A stretch of DNA of 64,000 bases from CAYWGR01 sp964458015 (GCA_964458015.1 CAYWGR010000003.1:1-64000), one strand, 5' to 3'; counted from the stretch's first letter, positions 52,964 through 62,399 are shown. Program-made: numbers and translations. The notes: generated by a model from the sequence alone, not told the origin.

Positions 52964-54223
52964 ATGTCTCGTTACCATATTTTGGGTTGGGCGTTCGTTT
53001 TGTCGTTCACGGCAACAGTTGTATCGTCGGCCTTTGGGGCTGATGAAAAACCGGCGGGTAAAGAGAAGCCGGCTGTTCAGAAATTGAAGCTGGCCGTTGA
53101 GAAACCCGCTTCCGACAAAAAAGCGGAAGAGATGCCTGCCGGCGAGGAAGAGAAAGGCGAAAGGAAGGCCGGCGAGAGCGCCGACGAGTTCAAAGTGCCC
53201 GACGGCACGCCGAAGGAGTTGGTTGACTATGTCACGAAGTTGATCACCGGCGCCCCACCTGCCGATGACGACGCCCGCAAGAAGATGCGGAAGGCGATTT
53301 TAGAGGCGGCCGAAAAAATTTTGGCCGGCAAGCCGAACGACGAAGAGATGGAGTTCGCCGTGCAGGCCAAGATGAATATGTTGGAAAATCGCGAGCAACT
53401 GAATGCGTTTGCCGGTGATTTGAAGAAAGCCGGCCACGCAAAACTCGCGCGGCAGGTGCGCGGGTTCATGCTGCAAATCGAGCTTCGCACGACCCTGATG
53501 GGCGGCGAGGGCAACGTGAAAAAGTCGATCGAGGGCTCGGTCAAGTATCTTGAAGAAGCCGAGCCTCAAGTGTCCGACATTACGCTGGCCTATATGACCG
53601 GCCTTGCCGCGGAAATGTCGGGCGACAAAAAACTGGCGGCTTCCACCTATGGATCCATCGCCAAGGTTTTTTCGGCCAGCAAAAACCCCAAACTGGCTGA
53701 GTTCGCCAAGATGCTCGAAGGCGTCGTCCGCCGTTTGAACCTGGTCGGCAAACAGATCAAAATCGAAGGCAAAGTTCTCGGCCAAGGGCCGCTGGATTGG
53801 GCGAACTTCAAGGACAAGGTCGTGCTGGTCGAATTCTGGATGAGCACGAATCCGATCTCCGTCCGCGAAATTTCCAATCTCAAGGGCTGCTACGAACTGT
53901 TCCATGACAAGGGCTTTGAGATCATCGGCATCAGCTTGGACCGCGACGAAAAGGCCCTGGAAAAATTCGTCAAGGCCAAGGACATTCCCTGGACGATTCT
54001 TGTCGGCGACGGCAAGGCGTGCCCCAGCGTGGTCTACTACGGCATCATGAACCTTCCAACCATGATCCTCGTCGGCAAAGACGGCCGCGTCACGTCGATC
54101 AACGCCCGCGGCGAAACGCTTCGCGAGGAGTTGGAGGTTTTGCTTGGTCCCGCGAGCGAAAAGAAGAGCGATAAGAAGGCTGCCAAGGGAGACTCGGAAA
54201 AGCCCGCCAAGGATAGCGAGTAG
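52964..54223 (+). CDS. Exported thioredoxin-fold (TlpA-like) protein lacking CxxC
   Basis: 419 aa with a signal peptide (FVLSFTATVVSSAFGA), a charged Lys/Glu/Ala-rich region (about 26-80), an alpha-helical middle (80-265) and a C-terminal AhpC/TlpA-type thioredoxin fold (about 270-400). The fold is clear (DWANFKDKVVLVEFW, GFEIIGISLDRDEKALEKFV, NLPTMILVGKDGRV with the cis-Pro). Where TlpA has W-C-x-x-C the sequence is FWMSTNPISVREI, so no redox dithiol. It is probably a structural or binding domain rather than an oxidoreductase. Confidence 0.82.
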   Translation: MSRYHILGWAFVLSFTATVVSSAFGADEKPAGKEKPAVQKLKLAVEKPASDKKAEEMPAGEEEKGERKAGESADEFKVPDGTPKELVDYVTKLITGAPPADDDARKKMRKAILEAAEKILAGKPNDEEMEFAVQAKMNMLENREQLNAFAGDLKKAGHAKLARQVRGFMLQIELRTTLMGGEGNVKKSIEGSVKYLEEAEPQVSDITLAYMTGLAAEMSGDKKLAASTYGSIAKVFSASKNPKLAEFAKMLEGVVRRLNLVGKQIKIEGKVLGQGPLDWANFKDKVVLVEFWMSTNPISVREISNLKGCYELFHDKGFEIIGISLDRDEKALEKFVKAKDIPWTILVGDGKACPSVVYYGIMNLPTMILVGKDGRVTSINARGETLREELEVLLGPASEKKSDKKAAKGDSEKPAKDSE

Positions 54224-54233
54224 GCGAGCGGTA

Positions 54234-55118
54234 TCAAGAATCCTTGTTTTCCGCGGTCCAATCCTTAATTGCCATGACCACCATGCCGTGGCGGTCGGCG
54301 AATTCGATCACGGCATCTTGATCGAGAAAGATGGTTTTGTCGGCCTCGACGGCCAAGACCTTACCGCCGGCTTTGTGAAGCGTTTCGAGCGTGCCTAGCC
54401 CGATGGTGGGCACGTCGAACCGCATGTCTTGCTGCGGCTTGGCCACTTTGACGACCGTGAAACCGCCGGCAGGGCAAAGCGTGCCGGCGCGGCGGATGTT
54501 TTCGTCGGTGCCCTCGATGGCTTCAACGGCCAAGACGGCCTGGTCCTTGACGGCCACGCTTTGGCCGATGTCGAGCCGCCCCATTTCCTTGGCCATTTTC
54601 CAGCCGAATTCGATGTCTTTCTGCTGCCAGGCGGTCGGGCCGCGGCGCGAGATCTGTCCCTCTTTCACGAGCAACTCCGGTGCGCAATCGTGGATCGACA
54701 TAAAACGGATATTTTCCGTGGCAAACTCCTCGACGATTGTACCCAACAGCGTATCATCGCGGCAATCCTTCTGCCGCGTCCAAAAATGCGGGGCAAGCAT
54801 CCGTATCGTGCGCAGATCGGGGATGTGCCGGAGCCAGGCGAATCGCTGGAACAGCCGCACCTTGAAAATCTTGCCGACCATCGTGACTTCGGTCACGCCA
54901 TGGCGTTGGAAGTAGCGAATCGCGCCGCCGAATTTGGCCATGCCGCTCCAGCGGAAGTCGTTGCAGATCTCACCCAGTGCAGGATCAGCGTGGTCGATGG
55001 TGCCCAGGCAGTAAACCTCGCAGCCGCGTCGGCGCATCGACTCGGCCACCGCCAGCGGCAATTGCCCCCAGCCGGCCATGATGCCTACGCGGCGAGGTGT
55101 GGAGGAGTTTTCAGTCAT
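54234..55118 (-). CDS. lpxI: UDP-2,3-diacylglucosamine pyrophosphatase LpxI
   Basis: 294 aa. LpxI features: N-terminal GIMAGWGQLPLAVAESMRRRG, and C-terminal LCPAGGFTVVKVAKPQQDMRFDVPTIGLGTLE, which contains the catalytic-type Asp region of the Caulobacter enzyme. It hydrolyses UDP-2,3-diacyl-GlcN to lipid X in lipid A synthesis. It lies downstream of lpxD, in the same direction. The start ATG is inside a heptamer array (CTGATGACTGAAAACT), so residues MTENS are repeat-encoded and no Shine-Dalgarno is evident. An alternative start near residue 14 (IMAGWG) is possible. Confidence 0.9.
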   Translation of the reverse strand: MTENSSTPRRVGIMAGWGQLPLAVAESMRRRGCEVYCLGTIDHADPALGEICNDFRWSGMAKFGGAIRYFQRHGVTEVTMVGKIFKVRLFQRFAWLRHIPDLRTIRMLAPHFWTRQKDCRDDTLLGTIVEEFATENIRFMSIHDCAPELLVKEGQISRRGPTAWQQKDIEFGWKMAKEMGRLDIGQSVAVKDQAVLAVEAIEGTDENIRRAGTLCPAGGFTVVKVAKPQQDMRFDVPTIGLGTLETLHKAGGKVLAVEADKTIFLDQDAVIEFADRHGMVVMAIKDWTAENKDS

Positions 55119-55199
55119 CAGTTTTCAGTTATCGGTTTTCAGTTATCGATTTTCAGTAAAAACGAAGCTGAGAACTGAAAACTGACAACTGAAAACCAA
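55103..55199. repeat. TTTTCAG-type heptamer array between lpxD and lpxI
   Basis: Units TTTTCAG and TTATCGG alternate (14-nt period) at 55108-55157, then the inverse CTGAGAA/CTGAAAA/CTGACAA at 55169-55196, so the spacer can fold into a long hairpin. It runs from the lpxI start codon to 3 nt from the lpxD stop. Confidence 0.8.
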
Positions 55200-56294
55200 T
55201 TATGCTACAGCCCTGCGTCCGTTGTCGTCTGTTGCCGACGCTTCTTCTTGCAGCGGCAGATTTTCGGCCGGACCGCTCATCAGGGCGTCGACCGCCCGCT
55301 GCAACTGCTTCAATTGTCGCCGCATCTCGGGCAATTTGCTGAAGGCGGCTTGTTTGACTTTTTGGTCGCGTTCGGGCGTGGCGGGAATGCCGATCATCCG
55401 GGCGCCGTCGGGCACGTCGTTCGTCACGCCGGCCATTGCGCCCAGCACGGCTCGGCTGCCGATATGAACGTGATCGCGCACGCCCACCTGACCGGCCATC
55501 ACGACGTAATCGCCAGTGGTCGTGCTGCCGGCGATTCCTACTTGCGAACAAAGCATATTATGGCGGCCGATGCGGCAATTGTGGGCAACCATGACCGAAT
55601 CGTCGATCTTGGTGCCTTCGCCGATCACGGTGGGGCCGTAGGTGCCGCGGTCGATGGTCGAGCCCGCGCCGATTTCGACATCCGAGCCCAAAACAACGTT
55701 GCCCAATTGGGCCGATAGCACGTGCCGCCCGTCGGCAAAACCATAGCCGAATCCATAGGCTCCAAGCACGGCGTTGGCGTGAATCAAACAGCGCGAGCCG
55801 ACGATGGTGTTTTCGTACAGCACGGCGTTGGGGAAGATCGTTGTATTTTCGCCGATTCGCGAGTCGGCCATGACATGAACGCCGGAATGGATCGTCGTTC
55901 CCGCACCAATCGTGACGCGGTCGCCGATCGTGGCGAACGGATGGACATCGACGTTCTCGCCAATGACGGCCGTCGGACTAACGGCAGCCAGCGGGCTGAT
56001 TCCTTGCCGTGGCATTTCGCAGGGCGGGCTGAAAAATCGCATGATCGCCGCGAATGCCCGATGCACGTCCTCGACCTGAATGGCCGGAATGTTTTCGGGC
56101 GTATAGTTCAACGGAGCGACAACGGCGGCGGCCTGGCAGTTTTCCAGGCGACGGTTTTTTTCAGAATGATCGACCAATGTGATTTGGCCCGGGCCGACAT
56201 CGCGCAAAGTGGCCGCCCCCAGGATGACCAGGGGACCATTGTCTGTGATCTTCCCGTCAACCAGAGCTGCTAATTCGGCTAGAGTGGCCTGCAT
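55200..56294 (-). CDS. lpxD: UDP-3-O-acylglucosamine N-acyltransferase LpxD
   Basis: 364 aa from the ATG at 56294; an extension to 56504 lacks homology. The N-terminal uridine-binding domain starts MQATLAELAALVDG. From about residue 115 left-handed beta-helix hexapeptide repeats follow (IGENVDVHPFATIGDRVTIGAGTTIHSGVHV). The catalytic His is in DSVMVAHNCRIGRHN. It adds the second acyl chain in lipid A synthesis. A C-terminal helical extension (RDQKVKQAAFSKLPEMRRQLKQL) probably mediates trimer contacts. Confidence 0.94.
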   Translation of the reverse strand: MQATLAELAALVDGKITDNGPLVILGAATLRDVGPGQITLVDHSEKNRRLENCQAAAVVAPLNYTPENIPAIQVEDVHRAFAAIMRFFSPPCEMPRQGISPLAAVSPTAVIGENVDVHPFATIGDRVTIGAGTTIHSGVHVMADSRIGENTTIFPNAVLYENTIVGSRCLIHANAVLGAYGFGYGFADGRHVLSAQLGNVVLGSDVEIGAGSTIDRGTYGPTVIGEGTKIDDSVMVAHNCRIGRHNMLCSQVGIAGSTTTGDYVVMAGQVGVRDHVHIGSRAVLGAMAGVTNDVPDGARMIGIPATPERDQKVKQAAFSKLPEMRRQLKQLQRAVDALMSGPAENLPLQEEASATDDNGRRAVA

Positions 56295-56656
56295 GATGCG
56301 GAATCCTTTCCCAGATGAGCCCATACGACCGGTGCCTTCCCTGATTGAGGGGGTCGGGAATCGACGGCACTGGAATGTATCGTAAACGTGCCGGCCAAGC
56401 AAGAGCAGCTTGGAAAAGGTCAGGGAACGACCAGGAAATGAACGGTCGCAGATCAAAACGACACGTTTAACCGGGGGGACATTGTTGTCGCGCGGTGACG
56501 GCAATCGATAGTGCGCCGCTCAAACAGCTTCCCCATTTTGACAACAAAAAGATGCGACGAGAAAAGTCTTTCACATTTGAAGCAAGAGTTGCGAGCTGTT
56601 ATTCACCCGCATCCGTTAAGATGGCGGGTGAATAACAGCCTTTTCGCAATGATTTT
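56295..56656. other. Intergenic region, 362 bp
   Basis: It lies upstream of lpxD and downstream of the GH57 gene. A hairpin TTATTCACCCGC-N15-GCGGGTGAATAA (56598-56636) with TTTT following on the plus side is a good bidirectional terminator candidate for the glucan genes. Promoter of lpxD presumably near 56300-56450; no consensus recognised. Confidence 0.6.
56598..56647. terminator. Hairpin terminator candidate after GH57
   Basis: Perfect 12-bp stem TTATTCACCCGC/GCGGGTGAATAA with a 15-nt loop, located just beyond the GH57 stop and followed by CAGCCTTTTCG. It probably marks the 3' end of the minus-strand transcript; the T-richness lies on the plus-strand side, so direction is uncertain. Confidence 0.55.
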
Positions 56657-58846
56657 TTACGCCGTGACGGTTACGGTTTCTTCGGTATGGTCGTTTTTAT
56701 GCTCGGCGCGGGAGGTGTCGAGCGAAAGTTGGAGCGTGACGCTCCAACGACCGTCTTTATCGGCCTCGACCATCCAGTGCGGCATCACGACGACCGACTG
56801 ATGGACCAGTTCGAAGCCGCCTTCCGACTGGCTGACCGTTTCGATGGGGAAGGTCCAGAAATTCGTAGGCCTTGATGTCTTCAAACCGACGTCGATCCCC
56901 AGCCATTCGTCGCTCAGGTTCAAGCCCAGGGCGCCGCTCAAATCGAGTTTCTCGCCAAGCTGCCCTAGGATGTTGCCTTCGATGTCGGAGAAGTTTCGGC
57001 CGTAGGCGTTCGAGGGCATCCCGGAGAAATTCATCTCGACGGCGAAATGCAACGGTTGGCCGACGGGCAGGTTTTCCAGTAGGTAGGCGACTTGCAATGT
57101 CGAGCTGCCGGCGTCCATGGTCAACCCCTTGGTGATTCGCACCGGCACGCCGCAGGCGACGCCGTCGCGAGTCAATTGCACCTGAATGCGGTCGGGATTG
57201 CGGCGGATGCGGGCTTCATAGGCGCCATGCACGAAATCACCCCGTTGCGGGGCGGTGCCCATCGCCACGGCTTCCAAGGTCGCGTCGTTATCGTAGAACA
57301 GATCCACAAGGCTCTTACGCAGGTGATCGTCGTACTGCAACCGCTGGTCTAAATTCGGTTGCTTGAATACGATCCGCTCGTGGATACTGGCCACTTGGCC
57401 GTTTTGCCCATTATCGCCGGCCAGTATCTTGCGGTGATATGCTTCGGGCCGCCGGGCTAATGTAGCTAAAAGATTATGTTGGATGCGGCGAACGTCAAGC
57501 TCGGTCATCTGGCCGCCGTGGCTGGGCGTTATCAGGGCCATCAGCTTATCGTTCGACAACCGCACTTCTTGCCGGGCGTCGAAATTGAAATCTTCGGCCG
57601 TGGCATCGATCCACATTTCCGTCCGACCGATTGCCTGATCCAGCAGGTTGTCGGCGGCGATCAAATGCTGATAAACGGCGTTGCGCAGATGCGGCAGATA
57701 AATACCGCCAAAGGCCCCGTGCCAGTAGCTGCAATTGCACTGGCCGCGATAAAGCTCGGTCTTCGCTTGCTCGACCAATTCCATATTGACCGAATCGCCG
57801 GTGGCCGCCGCGTTCATCGTTTCGTGTAGCCGACGGCTGACCATCATCATGCGCGAGTACATTTCGTCGGATTCGGGATATTTGACCTTGAAGTTGCGCC
57901 AGAAACCGCCGCGCACGAAAGGCCGCAAGGACTTCCAACGCGGATCGTCGTGCATCTCGTGGGCGATGCGTTCGTATTCGACGAGCTGTTCGGCGGGCAA
58001 TGCCCATTCGGTCATCTCACGGTAGCTGCAATCCGACAAGTAGATCTTGCCGACCGGCGGAACGTTGTCGAATGCCTCGGCCAGCGTGGTTACTTGGATC
58101 CAATCCTTGTTTTGCACCAAAGCATCGAAGAACCGGGTGAGCCAGCCGTCTTCATAAACGTGTTTCTTGGTTTCAGGCCATGTACCGAATTTCTCGCCGT
58201 CGTCGCCGAAAACGGCCACGGCGTTCGGATGTTCTTCGGCCATTTGGGCCAGATAGTCGATCGTCTGCTGCGGCGCGGCAAACGGAATCGTGTAGCGCAG
58301 CCGCTCGCTGCCGGGGAAGATCGACAATACGCGCCCCTCGTCCTCGGTCAATAGATGGCCGGCGAGTTGCGATTCGGTCAATCCGGCGCATTTGAAATGG
58401 AAGTCGTCTAATACGGTATATTCAATGCCTGCATCGACCAGATCTTTCGTAAACGATTGTTCCCAAATGCGTTCGGGCGTCCAAAGTCCGCGAATCGTAG
58501 CGCCGAGACGGTTTTGGAGCCATCGGGTGTAGTTGCGGATTTGTCCGATGCGATCGCGTGAAGGCAGCATCGCCAAGATCGGCTCGAAATAGGCCCCGCC
58601 GATGATCTCAACCCGCCCTTGCTCGACCAACGCGGCCAGGCGGTCCAAATACTCCGGTTGCCGAACGGCAAGCCATTCCATCAGAGAACCGCTGGTGTGC
58701 AGCGAAATCTTGAGCGATTCGTAGCGGCTAAAAACGTCCAGGAACGGACGATAGCTGTCGTCAAACGCCTGCTGGAAAACGTGATCAAAGTTGCCGATGG
58801 GTTGGTGGTTGTGCAGGGCCAGAATCAGGCGGATGCGGTTTGGCAT
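56657..58846 (-). CDS. GH57 4-alpha-glucanotransferase/alpha-amylase
   Basis: 729 aa from the ATG at 58846; five more residues are possible from 58861. The GH57 barrel begins RLILALHNHQPIGNF. Glu125 in LWTPERIWEQ is the expected nucleophile and the Asp of FGDDGEKFG (about 215) the acid/base, in the same spacing as the Thermococcus litoralis 4-alpha-glucanotransferase. DUF1925 and DUF1926-type beta domains fill about 310-729. It rearranges maltodextrins, matching the glycogen synthase and second GH57 gene upstream. Confidence 0.88.
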   Translation of the reverse strand: MPNRIRLILALHNHQPIGNFDHVFQQAFDDSYRPFLDVFSRYESLKISLHTSGSLMEWLAVRQPEYLDRLAALVEQGRVEIIGGAYFEPILAMLPSRDRIGQIRNYTRWLQNRLGATIRGLWTPERIWEQSFTKDLVDAGIEYTVLDDFHFKCAGLTESQLAGHLLTEDEGRVLSIFPGSERLRYTIPFAAPQQTIDYLAQMAEEHPNAVAVFGDDGEKFGTWPETKKHVYEDGWLTRFFDALVQNKDWIQVTTLAEAFDNVPPVGKIYLSDCSYREMTEWALPAEQLVEYERIAHEMHDDPRWKSLRPFVRGGFWRNFKVKYPESDEMYSRMMMVSRRLHETMNAAATGDSVNMELVEQAKTELYRGQCNCSYWHGAFGGIYLPHLRNAVYQHLIAADNLLDQAIGRTEMWIDATAEDFNFDARQEVRLSNDKLMALITPSHGGQMTELDVRRIQHNLLATLARRPEAYHRKILAGDNGQNGQVASIHERIVFKQPNLDQRLQYDDHLRKSLVDLFYDNDATLEAVAMGTAPQRGDFVHGAYEARIRRNPDRIQVQLTRDGVACGVPVRITKGLTMDAGSSTLQVAYLLENLPVGQPLHFAVEMNFSGMPSNAYGRNFSDIEGNILGQLGEKLDLSGALGLNLSDEWLGIDVGLKTSRPTNFWTFPIETVSQSEGGFELVHQSVVVMPHWMVEADKDGRWSVTLQLSLDTSRAEHKNDHTEETVTVTA

Positions 58847-58887
58847 AGTAAGTTCTTGCAACTCGTGGTGGGATGAAGGAAGCGGGT

Positions 58888-58990
58888 ACTTAGGGATTAG
58901 AGACTAGGGATCAGCGATTAGAAGTGACGCGGCCAATACGGTTGACGCGCAGAAGTCTAATCCCCAATCCCTAGCCCCTAATCCCTTCTC
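58888..58990. repeat. Inverted heptamer arrays downstream of galT
   Basis: GGGATTAGAGACTAGGGAT (58893) and the inverse TCTAATCCCCAATCCCTAG (58956) pair across a short spacer. It lies between the GH57 start and the galT stop; the GH57 promoter or ribosome-binding site must lie in 58847-58890 or within the array. Confidence 0.75.
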
Positions 58991-59030
58991 TTATCGAGAA
59001 TACTTACCTCATCGGCAACCACACCTCAGT

Positions 59031-60071
59031 TTATCCAGTCTGCCTGGACGGAATAGTTTGTGATTCCGCCGAGTCGACTTCGATTTCTCGCAAGAAACTG
59101 GCTGCTTGTTCGGGCGGGACCGCATTAATGTAGAACCCGGTACCCCACTCGAAGCCGGCAGTTTTCGTCAAACTCGGCATAATCTCTATATGCCAGTGAT
59201 AATGTCCCAACTCTTGTGTGTCAAAGGGGGCTGTATGAATGATGTAATTATACGCAGGCTGGTCTAGTGCCGCTTCGACTTTGACAATTACTTGACGCAT
59301 CACGCCCGAAAGCTCGTCGACTTCGTTCTTCTGGATGTTCTCGAAGTGGCTCGAATGATTCTTCGGAAGGATCCAGGTCTCGAAGGGGAACCGGCTTGCG
59401 AAGGGACAGAACGCCACGAAGCCGGGCGTGTCGAGAACGATTCGTTTTTCCGAAGCCAGCTCCTGCTGGACCATGTCGCAATAAACGCAACGACCCCGAT
59501 AATTGTAAAACTCCAACGAACCGGTCATTTCCTCCCAGACGTTAATTGGAACGATCGGCGTGACGATCAGTTGGCTGTGGGAATGCTCCAACGAAGCGCC
59601 GGCGGCCGCGCCTACGTTCTTAAAGATCATGCCGTAGACCAGCCGCGGATCTTTTTTCAGATCCACCAGTCTGTCGCGATATACCCAAAACACTTCGCGC
59701 AATTGCTCTTCCGAAAGTTCGGAGGTGCTGATGATATGTTTGGGCGATTCGATGATTACCTCGTGGGCGCCGACGCCGCGCATCATGTCGTAGATGCCTT
59801 CACCGCGTTTGTTGAGTTGGCCCTCGATTTCCAACGCGGGAAACTTGTTGGGCACAACGCGAACGCGCCACCCTTCGCGGTTGCGCTGCGAACCGGGCTT
59901 GCGGTAAGCGATAATTTCGCCGGGTGTTTTATCTTCATTGCCTTCGCAGAACGGGCAGAATCGCCCCTTCTGCCGTTGCGGCGTGGAGTCGAAATCATGA
60001 GGCCGTTTAGCGCGGGAGCTGGCGATAATTACCCAACGCCCGACGATGGGATCTTTTCGAAGGTCTGGCAT
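59031..60071 (-). CDS. galT: Galactose-1-phosphate uridylyltransferase
   Basis: 346 aa. Zinc-binding CPFCEGNE near residue 39 and CVYCDM, then HSHSQLIVTP with the HxHxQ catalytic histidine, and GHYHWHIEIMP near the C-terminus. GalT exchanges UMP between UDP-glucose and galactose-1-P; in bacteria with glycogen genes some relatives work as ADP- or UDP-sugar:hexose-1-P transferases. Its placement between two GH57 genes and near glgA suggests feeding of nucleotide sugars into alpha-glucan synthesis. No Shine-Dalgarno; an array ends at CTAGCT before the ATG. Confidence 0.92.
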   Translation of the reverse strand: MPDLRKDPIVGRWVIIASSRAKRPHDFDSTPQRQKGRFCPFCEGNEDKTPGEIIAYRKPGSQRNREGWRVRVVPNKFPALEIEGQLNKRGEGIYDMMRGVGAHEVIIESPKHIISTSELSEEQLREVFWVYRDRLVDLKKDPRLVYGMIFKNVGAAAGASLEHSHSQLIVTPIVPINVWEEMTGSLEFYNYRGRCVYCDMVQQELASEKRIVLDTPGFVAFCPFASRFPFETWILPKNHSSHFENIQKNEVDELSGVMRQVIVKVEAALDQPAYNYIIHTAPFDTQELGHYHWHIEIMPSLTKTAGFEWGTGFYINAVPPEQAASFLREIEVDSAESQTIPSRQTG

Positions 60072-60200
60072 AGCTAGTGGTTAGTGATTAGTGGCTAGTG
60101 GTTAGTTGTTTGTGGCTCGTGCAAGGCGACCAGTGGTTAGCATTCCATTGCCAGTGGTTCAATCACTAACCACTAGCCACTAACCACTAGCCACTAGTTT
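60072..60200. repeat. Inverted TAGTGGN arrays between galT and GH57
   Basis: CTAGTGGTTAGTGATTAGTGGCTAGTGGTTAG-type units (60073-60106) and the inverse CACTAACCACTAGC units (60164-60197) form a long potential hairpin that fills the whole spacer between the galT start and the GH57 stop. Confidence 0.85.
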
Positions 60201-62399
60201 TCACGCTTGCCACATAATAAGTTCGTAATCCGGCGAGGGAACGGTCGTTTCGATCGCTCCTTCGTGCGGTATGCGTTCTACCGGTTGATCTTCTTTGAGC
60301 AACTCGACGTAAAAATGAACGGGTTCATCTGTTTTGCGAGCCAGGCTGCGGAACGGTATGGCAAGTTCAAAGAGGATGTCGGCTGCCGCTTCGGCATGAG
60401 AACCGGCCATTGTCGAACCTTTTCGCCATAAATGGACTTCCGACTGTTTGCGGCTCGGATTGGTCACGACCAACTCGAATCCTTCCGGCTGGAGGAATAC
60501 GATTCGCAGGGCGTCGATTTCCGCCAACTGTTCGCGGAACGGTCCGCCGCGCGAGTCCAATCGCAGCAGCAGCCGCTCGGGATCGAACCCGAAATAAAGG
60601 TCTGAAATCAATCCTTGCGTCACCATGCTCATGGTTCCGCGTGATCCGCCGCACACATAATGTCCGGCGTTGATCCACTCGAAGTAGCTGCGGCGGCCGT
60701 CTACCTTGACGCTTAACAAGCCGGTCGGCTCGACATAGGTTTGGGCATGGTGATGTCCCTGGCTGATCGGCCGCGACAGTTCGGCCGGAGCCACTTCATC
60801 CAGAACGGTATAAACGTTTTGTAAGTGTTTGCGGAAGAGGCGATCGAACAGACCGTCTTGGGCGCTGCTGTGACTGTCGCCGAACCACCAGAACCAGTCG
60901 CTGCCCTCGGCGATATAAAGTTCTTCCCAAGCTTGGGCGATTTTATCGGCCGGCTTCGATTTACTCTCCGTCATTTGCAGCAGCCATTCGCGGGTCTCAT
61001 GGACGGCGTCCCAAGCACGGTTGCATTCGGGGTGTCCGATCCAGATGCCGAAGTTGTGCTGGATCCAACTGCCGGGGAACAGGTGACCGATCTTATCGGT
61101 CGCCGGATGATGCGCGAGATAGTCGCCGATGCGCACCGGCTTGATCTTCGGATGTTTCACCACTTGGCGATAGATGCCGCGCAGGAAATCGACGCCGGCG
61201 TTGGGATAATATTCCCAACAGTTTTCGCCGTCGAGGATAATGCTCACAAGCGTGGGCCGATGTCCGGCATTTCCGCCGGTGGCGTTGCCGATCGCTTCCA
61301 GTTTGCCGATAAAATCGCCTACGGCGTGATCGGGCGAATAACGCTGATAGTGGAAACCGATCTGGTCGCTCATGGCGTGATCACGGAAAACAAGCTGGAG
61401 CGATTTCCCTTGTTCTTCGACGCGCCAGGGACGATAGAGCATTTCCGGATTGCGCAGATAGCCGTTGCCGTCGCGCGAGACCCAGCCGTCGGTCGAGCAG
61501 GAGAGAATCTCCTCATCGGTGCCGATCCATTGGATGCCGGCCTCGGCGATGAAGGGAATGACGTTCTGGCACACCGAGCCTTCGGAAGGCCACATGCCGC
61601 GCGGCTTTTGCCCGAAAATTTTCTCGTGATACTCCACGGCGCGACGGATATGCTCCCGCGCATCCTCGGCATAGCCGTCGAGATGTTTGGGCAACATGAC
61701 GTTGGGCATCGCGCGGCGGGCCAAACGCTTATCGCACAGCAACGGCATGATCGGATGATAGAACGGCGTCGTGGTCAATTCGACCTGCCCCCGCTCCATC
61801 AGTTCGCGATGCAACGGCGCCACCTGGCGCAGCAGTTCCATTTGCTTGTCTAAAAGCCACAGTTTTTCTTTTTCCGTCCAGCCGCGTCCCTTGGTCCTGA
61901 AGTCGGCCAAGTCGGAGTCTATTTCAAACGCCAGCGGATGAATCCACACCATATTCGACCAGCATTGCAGGTCGATGATGTCTTTTTTGTTGAAGCGTTT
62001 GCGGGCGCGTTCGGCCGTATCCACGCCCAGACCGCGTTTTTTATACAATTCATGGTAGCGCGGGTACGGGCGGATCATCTGGTCGGGATGGACCATGAAG
62101 AAGTTGTCCAGCAGATAGTTCATATCGTCATCGGTCAGCCCGTCGGCCGGCAGATGTGAAATCCGCTGATGCTGATCTTGATGGCCGCCCTCGGTATAGG
62201 AAGCCAACTGCTGCAACAGACTGGGCACCAGGTTGATCGTGGCGTGTAGTTCGGGCGCCTCTTTCAACAGCATGGCCATGCCCCAATAATCCTTGGTGCC
62301 GTGCAAACGGACCCAAGGCATCGGGTTTTCATGGGCAATGTCGTCGGGATAATAAGGCTGATGCTGATGCCAAAAAAAAGCTAACGCGACTTCGTGCAT
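60201..62399 (-). CDS. GH57 glycoside hydrolase (amylopullulanase/alpha-amylase type)
   Basis: 732 aa. Begins VALAFFWHQHQPYYPDD, the GH57 first conserved region. Glu273 in GMWPSEGSVCQ is the expected nucleophile and Asp390 in SIILDGENCWEYYP the acid/base. The C-terminal about 230 residues are a beta-rich domain. Members cleave alpha-1,4 and some alpha-1,6 bonds in glucans. Upstream of galT and downstream of glgA, all on the minus strand, consistent with a storage-glucan operon. Confidence 0.88.
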   Translation of the reverse strand: MHEVALAFFWHQHQPYYPDDIAHENPMPWVRLHGTKDYWGMAMLLKEAPELHATINLVPSLLQQLASYTEGGHQDQHQRISHLPADGLTDDDMNYLLDNFFMVHPDQMIRPYPRYHELYKKRGLGVDTAERARKRFNKKDIIDLQCWSNMVWIHPLAFEIDSDLADFRTKGRGWTEKEKLWLLDKQMELLRQVAPLHRELMERGQVELTTTPFYHPIMPLLCDKRLARRAMPNVMLPKHLDGYAEDAREHIRRAVEYHEKIFGQKPRGMWPSEGSVCQNVIPFIAEAGIQWIGTDEEILSCSTDGWVSRDGNGYLRNPEMLYRPWRVEEQGKSLQLVFRDHAMSDQIGFHYQRYSPDHAVGDFIGKLEAIGNATGGNAGHRPTLVSIILDGENCWEYYPNAGVDFLRGIYRQVVKHPKIKPVRIGDYLAHHPATDKIGHLFPGSWIQHNFGIWIGHPECNRAWDAVHETREWLLQMTESKSKPADKIAQAWEELYIAEGSDWFWWFGDSHSSAQDGLFDRLFRKHLQNVYTVLDEVAPAELSRPISQGHHHAQTYVEPTGLLSVKVDGRRSYFEWINAGHYVCGGSRGTMSMVTQGLISDLYFGFDPERLLLRLDSRGGPFREQLAEIDALRIVFLQPEGFELVVTNPSRKQSEVHLWRKGSTMAGSHAEAAADILFELAIPFRSLARKTDEPVHFYVELLKEDQPVERIPHEGAIETTVPSPDYELIMWQA

